Assembly (NCBI RefSeq): GCF_010614725.1
Contig: NZ_JAAEHL010000004.1
Location: 310,001 to 374,000 of the forward strand
Source: Flavobacterium ajazii
GTDB lineage: Bacteria; Bacteroidota; Bacteroidia; Flavobacteriales; Flavobacteriaceae
DNA length: 64,000 bases
Direction of reading: 5' to 3'
Shown in pieces: positions 54,969 through 62,605 of the stretch. Each line of letters begins with the position of its first letter. Within the stretch, counting starts at the first letter, position 1. The notes under the pieces are model-generated. The model was given only the letters and a program-made list of their open reading frames with translations, ran no database searches and had not been told where the DNA came from. The translations under genes and the position numbers were made by a program.

Positions 54969-55793
54969 ATGAAACGAATTTTAGTCCCTACTGACTTTTC
55001 CGAACACGCAGAAGATGCCTTAAAAGTTGCTGCACAAATAGCACGCAAGCACGATTCTGAAATAATCCTGCTTCACATGCTGGAATTACCCAGCCAGATG
55101 AATGACGCCATCACAGGAGGAGCAAGCATTCCTGAAACTATCTTATTCGTAAAAAAAGCCAACGAAATGCTGAACAAAACTACCGAAAAACCCTACCTTA
55201 AAGATCTTTCTGTAATTGAAATCTTAAAAATAGATAAAACTATTCATGGAATTTCACAAGTCAGCAAAGAAAACGACATTGATTTAATCATAATGGGATC
55301 ACACGGTTCCTCAGGCGTTCAGGAATTATTAATTGGTTCGAATACTGAAAAAGTTGTTCGAAATTCTGACATTCCAGTTTTAGTCATTAAAAATGATATC
55401 ACAGATTTTAATGCTACAACAATTGTTTTCGCTTCAGATTTCACAGAAGAATCCAAAAAACCTTTTGAAAAACTATTAAAATTCACCACACTATTTGACT
55501 CAAAAATACACCTCGTTACAATTTGCACCCCAAACAGTTTCAAACCCACCCATGTTATTGAAAAAGCCATGAAGGAATTTGTAAGCGAATTTAACCTGAC
55601 AAATTATTCGACACACATTTACAACGACACTAATATTGAAAAGGGAATTATCAATTTCTCAAACAGCATTAACGCCGACATTATAGGAATGTGCACACAC
55701 GGCAGAACAGCTTTTGCTCATTTTTTCAACGGCAGCATTAGTGAGGGCTTGGTAAATCATGCCACAAAACCCGTTATAACCTTTAAAATTTAA
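54969..55793 (+). CDS. Tandem universal stress protein
   Basis: A 274-residue protein made of two Usp domains. The first (1 to about 145) opens MKRILVPTDFSEHAEDALKVA and has the ATP-binding motif MGSHGSSGVQELLIGSNTEKV. The second (about 148-274) opens TTIVFASDFTEESKKPFEKL and ends GMCTHGRTAFAHFFNGSISEG, where the nucleotide loop is less canonical. Its stress signal is unknown. A weak promoter (TTG 54889-54891, 20 bases, TACCTTTA) precedes it and a 16-bp terminator follows. Confidence 0.93.
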   Translation: MKRILVPTDFSEHAEDALKVAAQIARKHDSEIILLHMLELPSQMNDAITGGASIPETILFVKKANEMLNKTTEKPYLKDLSVIEILKIDKTIHGISQVSKENDIDLIIMGSHGSSGVQELLIGSNTEKVVRNSDIPVLVIKNDITDFNATTIVFASDFTEESKKPFEKLLKFTTLFDSKIHLVTICTPNSFKPTHVIEKAMKEFVSEFNLTNYSTHIYNDTNIEKGIINFSNSINADIIGMCTHGRTAFAHFFNGSISEGLVNHATKPVITFKI

Positions 55794-55802
55794 AACCACA
55801 AA

Positions 55803-55840
55803 AAAAGAAATCCATCTTTAAAGCAAGATGGATTTCTTTT
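55803..55840. terminator. Bidirectional terminator
   Basis: A perfect 16-bp stem, 55803-55818 with 55825-55840, and a 6-base loop separates the convergent Usp and LacI genes. T runs occur on both strands. Confidence 0.9.
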
Positions 55841-56868
55841 TATTTAAATTTTCTGGTTGACTCCCTTTCCTTCAATTTTGTTTTAATAACAATTGTTTCA
55901 TAATCTGAAGTTTCACCTTCTTCCTCTTCTAACCTAGAGATTAATCGTTTAGCAGCAACTTCACCTATCTCAATTCCATGTTGGCTTACGGTTGTTAAAC
56001 TTGGAGATAAACGTCTTGAAGCTAAAATTCCATCCGCAAATCCTATTATTGAAATATCCTCAGGAACTTTGTAGCCTTTTTTCAAACTCACTCTCAAAGC
56101 CGCAACCGAATCATTTTCGTCCAAAGCAAAAATTCCGTCAATTTCATGATCAAAAATTGAATCAATTTTACTCTTCATATCATCCTCAGAGTCTGTACGA
56201 AGAATAATTTTCTCGTTTACTGTAATATTATTATCTGCCAAAGCTTTCAAATATCCATCCGCCCTTAATTTACCAACACTTAAATTATCTACAGAAGAAA
56301 TTAAAGCAATATTTTTACATCCTAAATCAATCAAATGCTGTGTCGAATTTAAAGCAGAATCAAAATCATCAACTACAACTTTATCACAATCTACTTCATC
56401 AGCAATCCTATCAAACATCACAATTGGCGTCCCGTCATTAATTATTTCGGAAAAATGATTGTAATCCTGAAGTGTTTGTGCCTCTTTCGAAACAGATAAA
56501 ATAAATCCATCAATTGTCCCATTACTTAACATTTCTAACGTATGAACCTCTTTTTCAATGGACTCATTAGAAATACAGGTAATTACATTATACCCTTTTT
56601 TATCGGCCACTTTTTCAATACCACTAAAAACTTTCGCAAAAAAAGAATTTAATATATTAGGTATAATCACACCAATCGTTTTGGTTTTTCTATTCTTTAA
56701 GTTCAAACCAATAACATTCGGCTTATAATTTTTGAGTTTGGCATACTCTTTAATTTTCACCTTGGTTTGTTCACTAATCTCAGGGCTATCATTCAATGCC
56801 TTAGACACAGTAGAAACAGAAACACCAAGTTCCTTCGCAATTTGTTTTAGAGTTGCTTTAGCTTTCAT
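55840..56868 (-). CDS. LacI-family transcriptional regulator
   Basis: A 342-residue repressor-type regulator. The N-terminal helix-turn-helix and hinge (TLKQIAKELGVSVSTVSKALNDSPEIS) is followed by a periplasmic-binding-like ligand domain (KTIGVIIPNILNSFFAKVFSGIE, VVMFDRI, DGIFALDENDSVAA). These usually bind a sugar and control catabolic genes, but no sugar genes are nearby, so ligand and targets are unknown. It is monocistronic, with a promoter 27 bases upstream. Confidence 0.93.
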   Translation of the reverse strand: MKAKATLKQIAKELGVSVSTVSKALNDSPEISEQTKVKIKEYAKLKNYKPNVIGLNLKNRKTKTIGVIIPNILNSFFAKVFSGIEKVADKKGYNVITCISNESIEKEVHTLEMLSNGTIDGFILSVSKEAQTLQDYNHFSEIINDGTPIVMFDRIADEVDCDKVVVDDFDSALNSTQHLIDLGCKNIALISSVDNLSVGKLRADGYLKALADNNITVNEKIILRTDSEDDMKSKIDSIFDHEIDGIFALDENDSVAALRVSLKKGYKVPEDISIIGFADGILASRRLSPSLTTVSQHGIEIGEVAAKRLISRLEEEEGETSDYETIVIKTKLKERESTRKFK

Positions 56869-56894
56869 CCAATTGATTTTTTATGTAATTAATA

Positions 56895-56927
56895 CAAATA
56901 TAGTAGAATTAGCTAAAATAAAACAAA
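56895..56927 (-). promoter_or_regulatory. Putative promoter of the LacI gene
   Basis: On the minus strand TTTG (56924-56927), 21 bases, TATATTTG (56895-56902), 26 bases before the ATG. Confidence 0.5.
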
Positions 56928-57145
56928 AAAGACCTGCCAGTATTCAAAATCACCATGCCTTTTCAAAATAAAACCGCAATAGAGATATATCTTCCTTAAA
57001 TCGTGCAGAAAAAAATAGTTTTTATTTTTTTCACATAAAAAGAATCAGCCTTTTACACCTTAAATAACATAAACTATATTTTTACAGATTTAATTCCAAA
57101 ACTGACAGTCCTGATTTTCAGGATTTAAAATATTCTTTTCAGGTA

Positions 57146-57176
57146 TTTGGTTTTAAAATAATTAATTGTACTTTTG
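57146..57176 (+). promoter_or_regulatory. Promoter of rplM-rpsI
   Basis: TTTG (57146-57149), 19 bases, TACTTTTG (57169-57176): a full match. The transcript should start close to 57181, about 40 bases before the rplM ATG. Confidence 0.7.
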
Positions 57177-57196
57177 CATCCCCTTTATTGGGGATG
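57177..57196 (+). promoter_or_regulatory. Hairpin at the 5' end of the rplM mRNA
   Basis: CATCCCC (57177-57183) pairs with GGGGATG (57190-57196) across TTTATT. It directly abuts the -7 element, so only the inner part may be in the RNA. It may be an autoregulatory site for L13 or protect the 5' end. Confidence 0.5.
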
Positions 57197-57219
57197 GAAT
57201 GTTTAATTAAAATAATATT

Positions 57220-57675
57220 ATGGACGCATTAAGCTACAAGACAGTTTCAGCTAGCAAAGCCACTGTAACTAAAGAGTGGATTGTTGTTGACGCTGAAGGT
57301 CATAACTTAGGACGTCTTGCTTCTAAAGTTGCAATGATCTTAAGAGGTAAGTACAAGCCAAGTTACACACCGCACGTTGACTGTGGAGATAACGTAATTG
57401 TTATCAACTCAGAAAAAATTAACCTTACAGGTACAAAATTGAATGACAAAATTTACATGCGTCATACAGGTTACCCAGGAGGACAAAGAACTTTAACTGC
57501 TAAAGTATTGCAAGCTAAAAACCCTGCATTATTAGTAGAAAAAGCTGTAAAAGGTATGTTGCCTAAAAACAAATTAGGAGCTGAACTTTTTAGAAATCTA
57601 AATGTTGTTGTAGGAGCTGAGCACAAACACGGAGCTCAAAAACCTAGAACTGTTAACCTAAATGATCTTAAGTAA
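57220..57675 (+). CDS. rplM: 50S ribosomal protein L13
   Basis: A 151-residue ribosomal protein uL13 of the large subunit. Signature elements are WIVVDAEGHNLGRLASKVAMILRGK, KIYMRHTGYPGG and AVKGMLPKNKLG, all typical, as is its length. Its TAA overlaps the rpsI ATG by one base (TAATG), so L13 and S9 are coupled as in most bacteria. The promoter and a leader hairpin are upstream. Confidence 0.98.
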   Translation: MDALSYKTVSASKATVTKEWIVVDAEGHNLGRLASKVAMILRGKYKPSYTPHVDCGDNVIVINSEKINLTGTKLNDKIYMRHTGYPGGQRTLTAKVLQAKNPALLVEKAVKGMLPKNKLGAELFRNLNVVVGAEHKHGAQKPRTVNLNDLK

Positions 57676-58061
57676 TGGGAGTTATTCACAAAATCGGTAG
57701 AAGAAAAACCGCTGTTGCACGTGTATACGTTTCTGAAGGAACTGGAAACATCACTGTAAACAAAAAAGAATTCGCAACTTACTTTCCAACTGCAACTTTA
57801 CAATACAAAGTTTTACAACCGCTTTCTATGACAGAAAACGCTGGTAACTTTGACGTAAAAGTAAACGTTTACGGAGGTGGTACAACTGGTCAGGCAGAAG
57901 CTGTAAGAATGGCATTAGCACGCGTAATGTGTGAAGTTAACGCTGAAAACAGAGGAATCCTTAAACCAGAAGGTTTATTAACAAGAGACCCAAGAATGGT
58001 TGAACGTAAGAAATTCGGTCAGAAGAAAGCTCGTAAGAGATTCCAGTTCTCTAAACGTTAA
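57675..58061 (+). CDS. rpsI: 30S ribosomal protein S9
   Basis: A 128-residue ribosomal protein uS9. The KIGRRKTAVARVYVSEGTG opening and the C-terminal tail RKKFGQKKARKRFQFSKR, which reaches the P-site tRNA, are diagnostic. It overlaps rplM by one base. A loose inverted repeat (GTCTTGT...ACAAGAC, about 58070-58092) follows, without a T run, so some transcription may reach rpsB. Confidence 0.98.
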   Translation: MGVIHKIGRRKTAVARVYVSEGTGNITVNKKEFATYFPTATLQYKVLQPLSMTENAGNFDVKVNVYGGGTTGQAEAVRMALARVMCEVNAENRGILKPEGLLTRDPRMVERKKFGQKKARKRFQFSKR

Positions 58062-58161
58062 TATTACCTGTCTTGTTCAGATGGGACAAGACATTATCAA
58101 TTATTTATTGAAATTAAAAAACACAGTTATTGTTGCTCTCCTATCGAGGTAGGATATAGTT

Positions 58162-58210
58162 TAGCATCTAAATGTATAAAGCCAGAGAAATCGCCATTTA
58201 TACATTGCTA
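58162..58210 (+). promoter_or_regulatory. Structured leader before rpsB
   Basis: A perfect 10-bp stem, AATGTATAAA (58171-58180) with TTTATACATT (58197-58206), encloses a 16-base loop. An outer TAGC/GCTA pair (58162-58165, 58207-58210) closes it with a 5-base bulge on one side. It ends 27 bases before the rpsB ATG and resembles a ribosomal-protein binding site. Confidence 0.5.
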
Positions 58211-58237
58211 ATCAACAGAACGTAAACTAGTACAAAA

Positions 58238-58999
58238 ATGGCAAACAAAATAGAAGTAAAAGAATTACTAGAAGCAGGTGTTCACTTCGGACACATGACT
58301 AGAAAATGGGATCCAAACATGGCCCCTTACATTTATATGGAGCGTAATGGTATTCACATTATCAATCTATATAAAACTGCAGCTAAAATTGAAGAAGCTA
58401 ACGAAGCTTTGAAAAAAATCGCTGCATCAGGTAGAAAAATCTTATTCGTAGCTACCAAAAAACAAGCAAAAGACATCGTTGCTGATAAAGCAAAAGCTGC
58501 AAACATGCCTTACATCACTGAAAGATGGCCAGGTGGAATGCTAACTAACTTCGTAACTATCAGAAAGGCAGTTAAAAAAATGTCTTCTATCGATAAAATG
58601 AAGAAAGATGGTACTTTCAACACACTTTCTAAAAAAGAGCGTTTACAAGTTGATCGTCTTAGAGCTAAATTAGAGAAAAACTTAGGTTCAATTGCTGATA
58701 TGTCTAGATTACCTGCAGCATTGTTCGTAGTAGATATCAAAGCTGAACACATCGCAATAAAAGAAGCTCAAAAATTAAACATTCCAGTTTTCGCAATGGT
58801 TGATACGAATTCTGACCCAAGAGAGGTTGATTACGTGATTCCTGCAAATGATGATGCTTCTAAATCAATTGACAAAATTTTATCTTTAGTGACTACTGCA
58901 GTAATCGAAGGTCTTTCTGACAGAGGTGCTGAAAAAGAAGTTGAAGCTGCTGAAGAAGCTCCTGCTGTTGAAGCTGAAGCTCCTGCAACTGAAGAATAA
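58238..58999 (+). CDS. rpsB: 30S ribosomal protein S2
   Basis: A 253-residue ribosomal protein uS2. Signature stretches are LLEAGVHFGHMTRKWDPNMAPYIY, RWPGGMLTNFVTIRKA and PVFAMVDTNSDP. A C-terminal tail of about 25 residues is made of Ala and Glu. It is followed by tsf after 140 bases, the usual rpsB-tsf pairing. A 176-base leader with a stable hairpin precedes it. Confidence 0.98.
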   Translation: MANKIEVKELLEAGVHFGHMTRKWDPNMAPYIYMERNGIHIINLYKTAAKIEEANEALKKIAASGRKILFVATKKQAKDIVADKAKAANMPYITERWPGGMLTNFVTIRKAVKKMSSIDKMKKDGTFNTLSKKERLQVDRLRAKLEKNLGSIADMSRLPAALFVVDIKAEHIAIKEAQKLNIPVFAMVDTNSDPREVDYVIPANDDASKSIDKILSLVTTAVIEGLSDRGAEKEVEAAEEAPAVEAEAPATEE

Positions 59000-59002
59000 A
59001 TC

Positions 59003-59109
59003 AAAATTTAAATTCCAAATTTTAAATTCCAAAATCCAACCAGAATTAAAAACGTTATGTTGATAATTTATTAAAATTGGAGTTTGGGATTTAAAAGCTG
59101 GAATTTTTT
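59003..59109 (+). repeat. Imperfect inverted repeat between rpsB and tsf
   Basis: Left arm has two AAATTCC words and ATCCAA (59003-59040); right arm has TTGG, TTTGGGATTT and GGAATTTTTT (59075-59109). The arms can pair over most of their length. The gap between two genes normally coupled thus holds what looks like a dispersed element; related words occur at 681-717. Confidence 0.5.
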
Positions 59110-59139
59110 ACTTTTAAACACATTAAAACTTAAAATATT

Positions 59140-60102
59140 ATGGCAACAATTACTGCTGCAGACGTAAATAAATTAAGACAATCTACAGGTGCCGGAATGA
59201 TGGACTGTAAAAAAGCTTTAGTTGAAGCGGAAGGAGATTTCGACAAAGCTATACAAATCCTTAGAGAAAAAGGACAAAAAGTTGCTGCTAACCGTTCTGA
59301 CCGTGAGTCTTCTGAAGGAGCTGCTGTTTCTTTTATCAATGCTGACAACACTAAAGGAGCTATCATCACTTTAAACTGTGAGACTGACTTCGTAGGTAAA
59401 AACGAAGCTTTTATTGCTTTAGCTAAAGATTTAGTAGAAAGAGCTATCAACTTCTCTTCTAAAGAAGAATTATTAGCTTCTGATTTCAACGGAATCACTG
59501 TTGCTGAGAAATTAATCGAGCAAACTGGAGTTATCGGTGAGAAAATCGAAATCGGTGGTTTCGAGATTTTAGAAGGTGCTTTCGTTGGATCTTATGTTCA
59601 CGTTAACAAAATTGCTGCTTTAACTGCAATTTCTGCTCCAGTTGCAAACGCTGAAGCTTTAACAAAAGACATCTCTATGCAAGTTGCTTCTATGGGAGCT
59701 GATACTTTATCTTACAAAGATTTTGATCCTGCTTTCGTTGAGTCTGAACTTGCTGCTCGTATTGCTGTAATCGAAAAAGACAATGAAGAAGCAAAACGTT
59801 TAGGAAAAACTTTGAAAAATGTTCCTAAATACATCTCTTTCTCTCAATTAACTCCAGAAGTTATCAAACAAGCAGAAGAAGATGCTAAAGCTGAATTAAA
59901 AGCTGAAGGAAAACCAGAGCAAATCTGGGACAAAATTCTTCCAGGAAAAGTTCAACGTTTTATCTCTGACAACACTACTTTAGATCAAGAAAAAGCTTTA
60001 CTTGATCAAAACTTCATCAAAGATGACAGTAAAAAAGTTGGTGATTACGTAAAAGGATTCAATGTTGAAATCACAGGTTTCAAAAGAGTTACTTTAGGTT
60101 AA
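59140..60102 (+). CDS. tsf: Elongation factor Ts
   Basis: A 320-residue guanine-nucleotide exchange factor for EF-Tu. The N-terminal UBA-like domain (VNKLRQSTGAGMMDCKKALVEAEGD) is followed by the core domain with TDFVGKN, and there is a second subdomain (VIKQAEEDAKAELKAEGKP). The length, longer than E. coli Ts (283), is normal for Bacteroidota. It ends at a strong terminator. Confidence 0.98.
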   Translation: MATITAADVNKLRQSTGAGMMDCKKALVEAEGDFDKAIQILREKGQKVAANRSDRESSEGAAVSFINADNTKGAIITLNCETDFVGKNEAFIALAKDLVERAINFSSKEELLASDFNGITVAEKLIEQTGVIGEKIEIGGFEILEGAFVGSYVHVNKIAALTAISAPVANAEALTKDISMQVASMGADTLSYKDFDPAFVESELAARIAVIEKDNEEAKRLGKTLKNVPKYISFSQLTPEVIKQAEEDAKAELKAEGKPEQIWDKILPGKVQRFISDNTTLDQEKALLDQNFIKDDSKKVGDYVKGFNVEITGFKRVTLG

Positions 60103-60120
60103 TATATTATTTTCAATATT

Positions 60121-60160
60121 AAAAAGCTCCGAATAACTGAATATTCGGAGCTTTTTTGTT
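60121..60160 (+). terminator. Terminator of tsf
   Basis: A perfect 15-bp stem, 60121-60135 with 60142-60156, and a 6-base loop, ending in T. Confidence 0.9.
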
Positions 60161-60212
60161 TTCATTATTTACAAGCTCTTTCTTCTTAACTAATAACTCA
60201 ATGTACAATTCA

Positions 60213-60247
60213 ATAAAAAAAGCCCAAATATTGAATATTTAGGCTTT
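60213..60247 (-). terminator. Terminator of the M3 peptidase gene
   Basis: On the minus strand AAAAGCCTAAATA pairs with TATTTGGGCTTTT (one G-U; 60218-60230 and 60235-60247) and is followed by seven T. Confidence 0.8.
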
Positions 60248-60267
60248 TCTGATTATATATATCTAAT

Positions 60268-62385
60268 TTACTTCTTAGCTGGAATAGGAAAATTTCTTGC
60301 TCTCATTAAAGCATCAGACTTAGGAGCTCTTCCTCTAAAGTTTTCATATGCTTTTTCTTGATCAATAGTATTTCCAACACTAAATACGCTGTCATAAAGT
60401 CTTTTTGCCACCACTTTATCGTAAGGTCCTTTTCCTTCTAAGAAAGCTTCCCAAGCATCAGCATTGATAACATCTGCCCACAAATAGCTGTAGTATCCTG
60501 CTGCATACCCATCACTTGAAAAAATATGACCAAATTGTGGAATTCTATGTCTCATAACAATTTCAGAAGGCATATGAAGCGCATCTAAAGTTTCTTTTTC
60601 GAATTTATGAGGATCAATTTTATCAGTTGTTAAGTGTAATTTCATATCTATTAAAGAACTCGAAATTGTTTCTACAGTTGCAAAACCTTCCCCAAAATTA
60701 GCCGCTTTTTCAATTCTGTCAACCAAAGACTGAGGTAATGGCTGATTTGTTTTATAGTGTAATGCAAATTTATTCAACACTTCAGGAGTTGCAAGCCAGT
60801 GTTCTAACAATTGCGAAGGAAATTCAACATAATCCCTTGCAACGGATGTTCCTGCTAAACTTGGGTACGTAACATTCGAACATAATCCGTGAAGTGCATG
60901 TCCAAATTCATGAAATAAAGTCGAAGCATCATCCCAGGAAATTAAAATTGGCTCATTATCTGCTCCTTTTATAAAGTTACAGTTGTTAGACACAATAGTA
61001 AGTACTTCCCCTTCTAATTTTTGCTGATCGCGATAAGCATTCATCCATGCTCCGGAACGTTTCCCTGCACGAGCGTAAGGATCAAAATACCATAATCCAA
61101 CTGTTTTTCCCGTTACTTTATTACTTACCTCCCAAACTCGTACATCTGGATGATAAACGGGAACGTTTGTAATTTGTCTAAAGCTTAAATTAAATAATTC
61201 TCCAGCAACCCAAAACATTCCTTCTCGCAAGTTTTCTAGCTGAAGATACGGCTTAACTTCGTTTTGATCTAAATCGTATTTTGCTTTTCGAACTTTTTCA
61301 GCATAAAAACGGTAATCCCATGGCTGGATTTTAAAATTTCCTCCTTCAGCATCAACAATTTTTTGCATTTCAGCAACATCTTTATGAACTTGCTCAACAG
61401 CTGGCTCCCAAACTGATTCCATTAAAGCCAAAGTCTTTTTTGGATCTTTTGCCATTTTGTTAGATAAACTCCAATCAGCAAATGTTGGATAACCTAATAA
61501 TTTTGCTTTTTGAGTACGCAATTGTAAAATCGAAACAAGAGTTGCATTATTATCATTTTCGTTTCCATTATCTCCACGCTTTACAAAAATGTCAAATGCC
61601 TTTTCTCTTAAATCTCTACGTGTTGAAAAAGTTAAAAATGGCTCGATTGAAGAACGTGTATTAGCAATACAGCCCATAACATCCAGCTTTCTTTCTTTTG
61701 CTTCAGCAATAGCGGCATTTTTAACTTCGGTAGGTAAACCATCAAAATCGCTTTCTGTTTTTAAAGCCACATATTGATTGTGTTCTTCCGCTAATAGATT
61801 TTGGCTAAAACGCGTAAAAAGAGATGCCATTTCTTTGTTAATTTCTGCAACTTTAGCTTTGTCAGCTTCGTTTAACTGAGCGCCCTGGCGAACAAAATTG
61901 GTGTAATACAACCAGATTAGGCGTTGTTGCTCGCCCGTAAGTTTGCTTTTATCTTTTGAATTGTAAACTGTTTCAATTCTGGCAAATAACTTTTTATTTT
62001 GATTGATTTTATCTGAAAACTCAGAAAATTTAGGAGACATTTCTCTGTCAATCGCACTAAATTCAGGGCTGCTTAAGTTTGATCTGTAAATTCCATAAAC
62101 AGTCATAATTCTTTCGATTGTTCCTCCGGAACGTTCTAAAGCAACAATAGTATTTTCGAAAGTAGCAGGTTTTGAATTATTAGCAATTACATCAATTTCA
62201 TTCAGTTTTTCCTGAATTGCAAAGAGAATTGCAGGTTTAAAATCTGAGACCTTATATTCATTAAAAGCAGGAACACCTCCATAAGGGCCTGCCCATTTTT
62301 TAAGCAAAGGATTATTTTCCTTATTTTGTGCATTTATCGCAAAAAAAGTTGTTCCCATGAGAAAAATTGAGATTAATTTTTTCAT
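60268..62385 (-). CDS. dcp: M3-family zinc peptidase (Dcp-like)
   Basis: A 705-residue secreted oligopeptidase. I use the ATG at 62385, which begins a signal peptide (MKKLISIFLMGTTFFAINAQ); a longer frame to 62424 would overlap the -7 element at 62412-62419. The zinc motif HEFGH is at residues 492-496, followed by the downstream Glu region (ARDYVEFPSQLLEHW). The long N-terminal helical domain is typical of M3. Dcp removes C-terminal dipeptides; the signal peptide suggests a periplasmic enzyme. Confidence 0.93.
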   Translation of the reverse strand: MKKLISIFLMGTTFFAINAQNKENNPLLKKWAGPYGGVPAFNEYKVSDFKPAILFAIQEKLNEIDVIANNSKPATFENTIVALERSGGTIERIMTVYGIYRSNLSSPEFSAIDREMSPKFSEFSDKINQNKKLFARIETVYNSKDKSKLTGEQQRLIWLYYTNFVRQGAQLNEADKAKVAEINKEMASLFTRFSQNLLAEEHNQYVALKTESDFDGLPTEVKNAAIAEAKERKLDVMGCIANTRSSIEPFLTFSTRRDLREKAFDIFVKRGDNGNENDNNATLVSILQLRTQKAKLLGYPTFADWSLSNKMAKDPKKTLALMESVWEPAVEQVHKDVAEMQKIVDAEGGNFKIQPWDYRFYAEKVRKAKYDLDQNEVKPYLQLENLREGMFWVAGELFNLSFRQITNVPVYHPDVRVWEVSNKVTGKTVGLWYFDPYARAGKRSGAWMNAYRDQQKLEGEVLTIVSNNCNFIKGADNEPILISWDDASTLFHEFGHALHGLCSNVTYPSLAGTSVARDYVEFPSQLLEHWLATPEVLNKFALHYKTNQPLPQSLVDRIEKAANFGEGFATVETISSSLIDMKLHLTTDKIDPHKFEKETLDALHMPSEIVMRHRIPQFGHIFSSDGYAAGYYSYLWADVINADAWEAFLEGKGPYDKVVAKRLYDSVFSVGNTIDQEKAYENFRGRAPKSDALMRARNFPIPAKK

Positions 62386-62411
62386 ATTATTATTTTGAAT
62401 TAGTAATTCTT

Positions 62412-62419
62412 CAAAAGTA
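62412..62419 (-). promoter_or_regulatory. Putative -7 element of the M3 peptidase gene
   Basis: Minus-strand TACTTTTG fits TAnnTTTG, 26 bases before the chosen ATG at 62385. Confidence 0.5.
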
Positions 62420-62570
62420 TCCAAAATTCATCAACTTGAAATAACTTTTAACATTCAAAATCAATCATGAAAAGTATCAGCTTATCTAAAACTGTTTTTA
62501 AATTCCTAAAACACCATTAACTAAAACTTAGAAAATCTAAATCCATTAACAAATTAACAGGATTCTATCC

Positions 62571-62578
62571 TATATTTG
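62571..62578 (+). promoter_or_regulatory. Putative -7 element of the TraB/GumN gene
   Basis: TATATTTG fits TAnnTTTG exactly and lies 27 bases before the TTG start at 62606. Confidence 0.5.
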
Positions 62579-62605
62579 TTCAGCAAAACTAATAAAACCA
62601 ACCCA

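Larger units (their letters stand above)
56869..57219. other. 351-base divergent gap between the LacI gene and rplM
   Basis: It holds a leftward promoter for the LacI gene (56895-56927) and the rplM promoter and hairpin (57146-57196). Between them is AT-rich sequence with a short perfect palindrome, TCCTGA (57109-57114) and TCAGGA (57118-57123), 23 bases before the rplM -33 element, which could be an operator. No frame of note. Confidence 0.6.

Noticed and set aside
58070-58092. Inverted repeat after rpsI as a terminator
   Set aside because: The GTCTTGT/ACAAGAC stem is not followed by a T run, so it was not called as a terminator.
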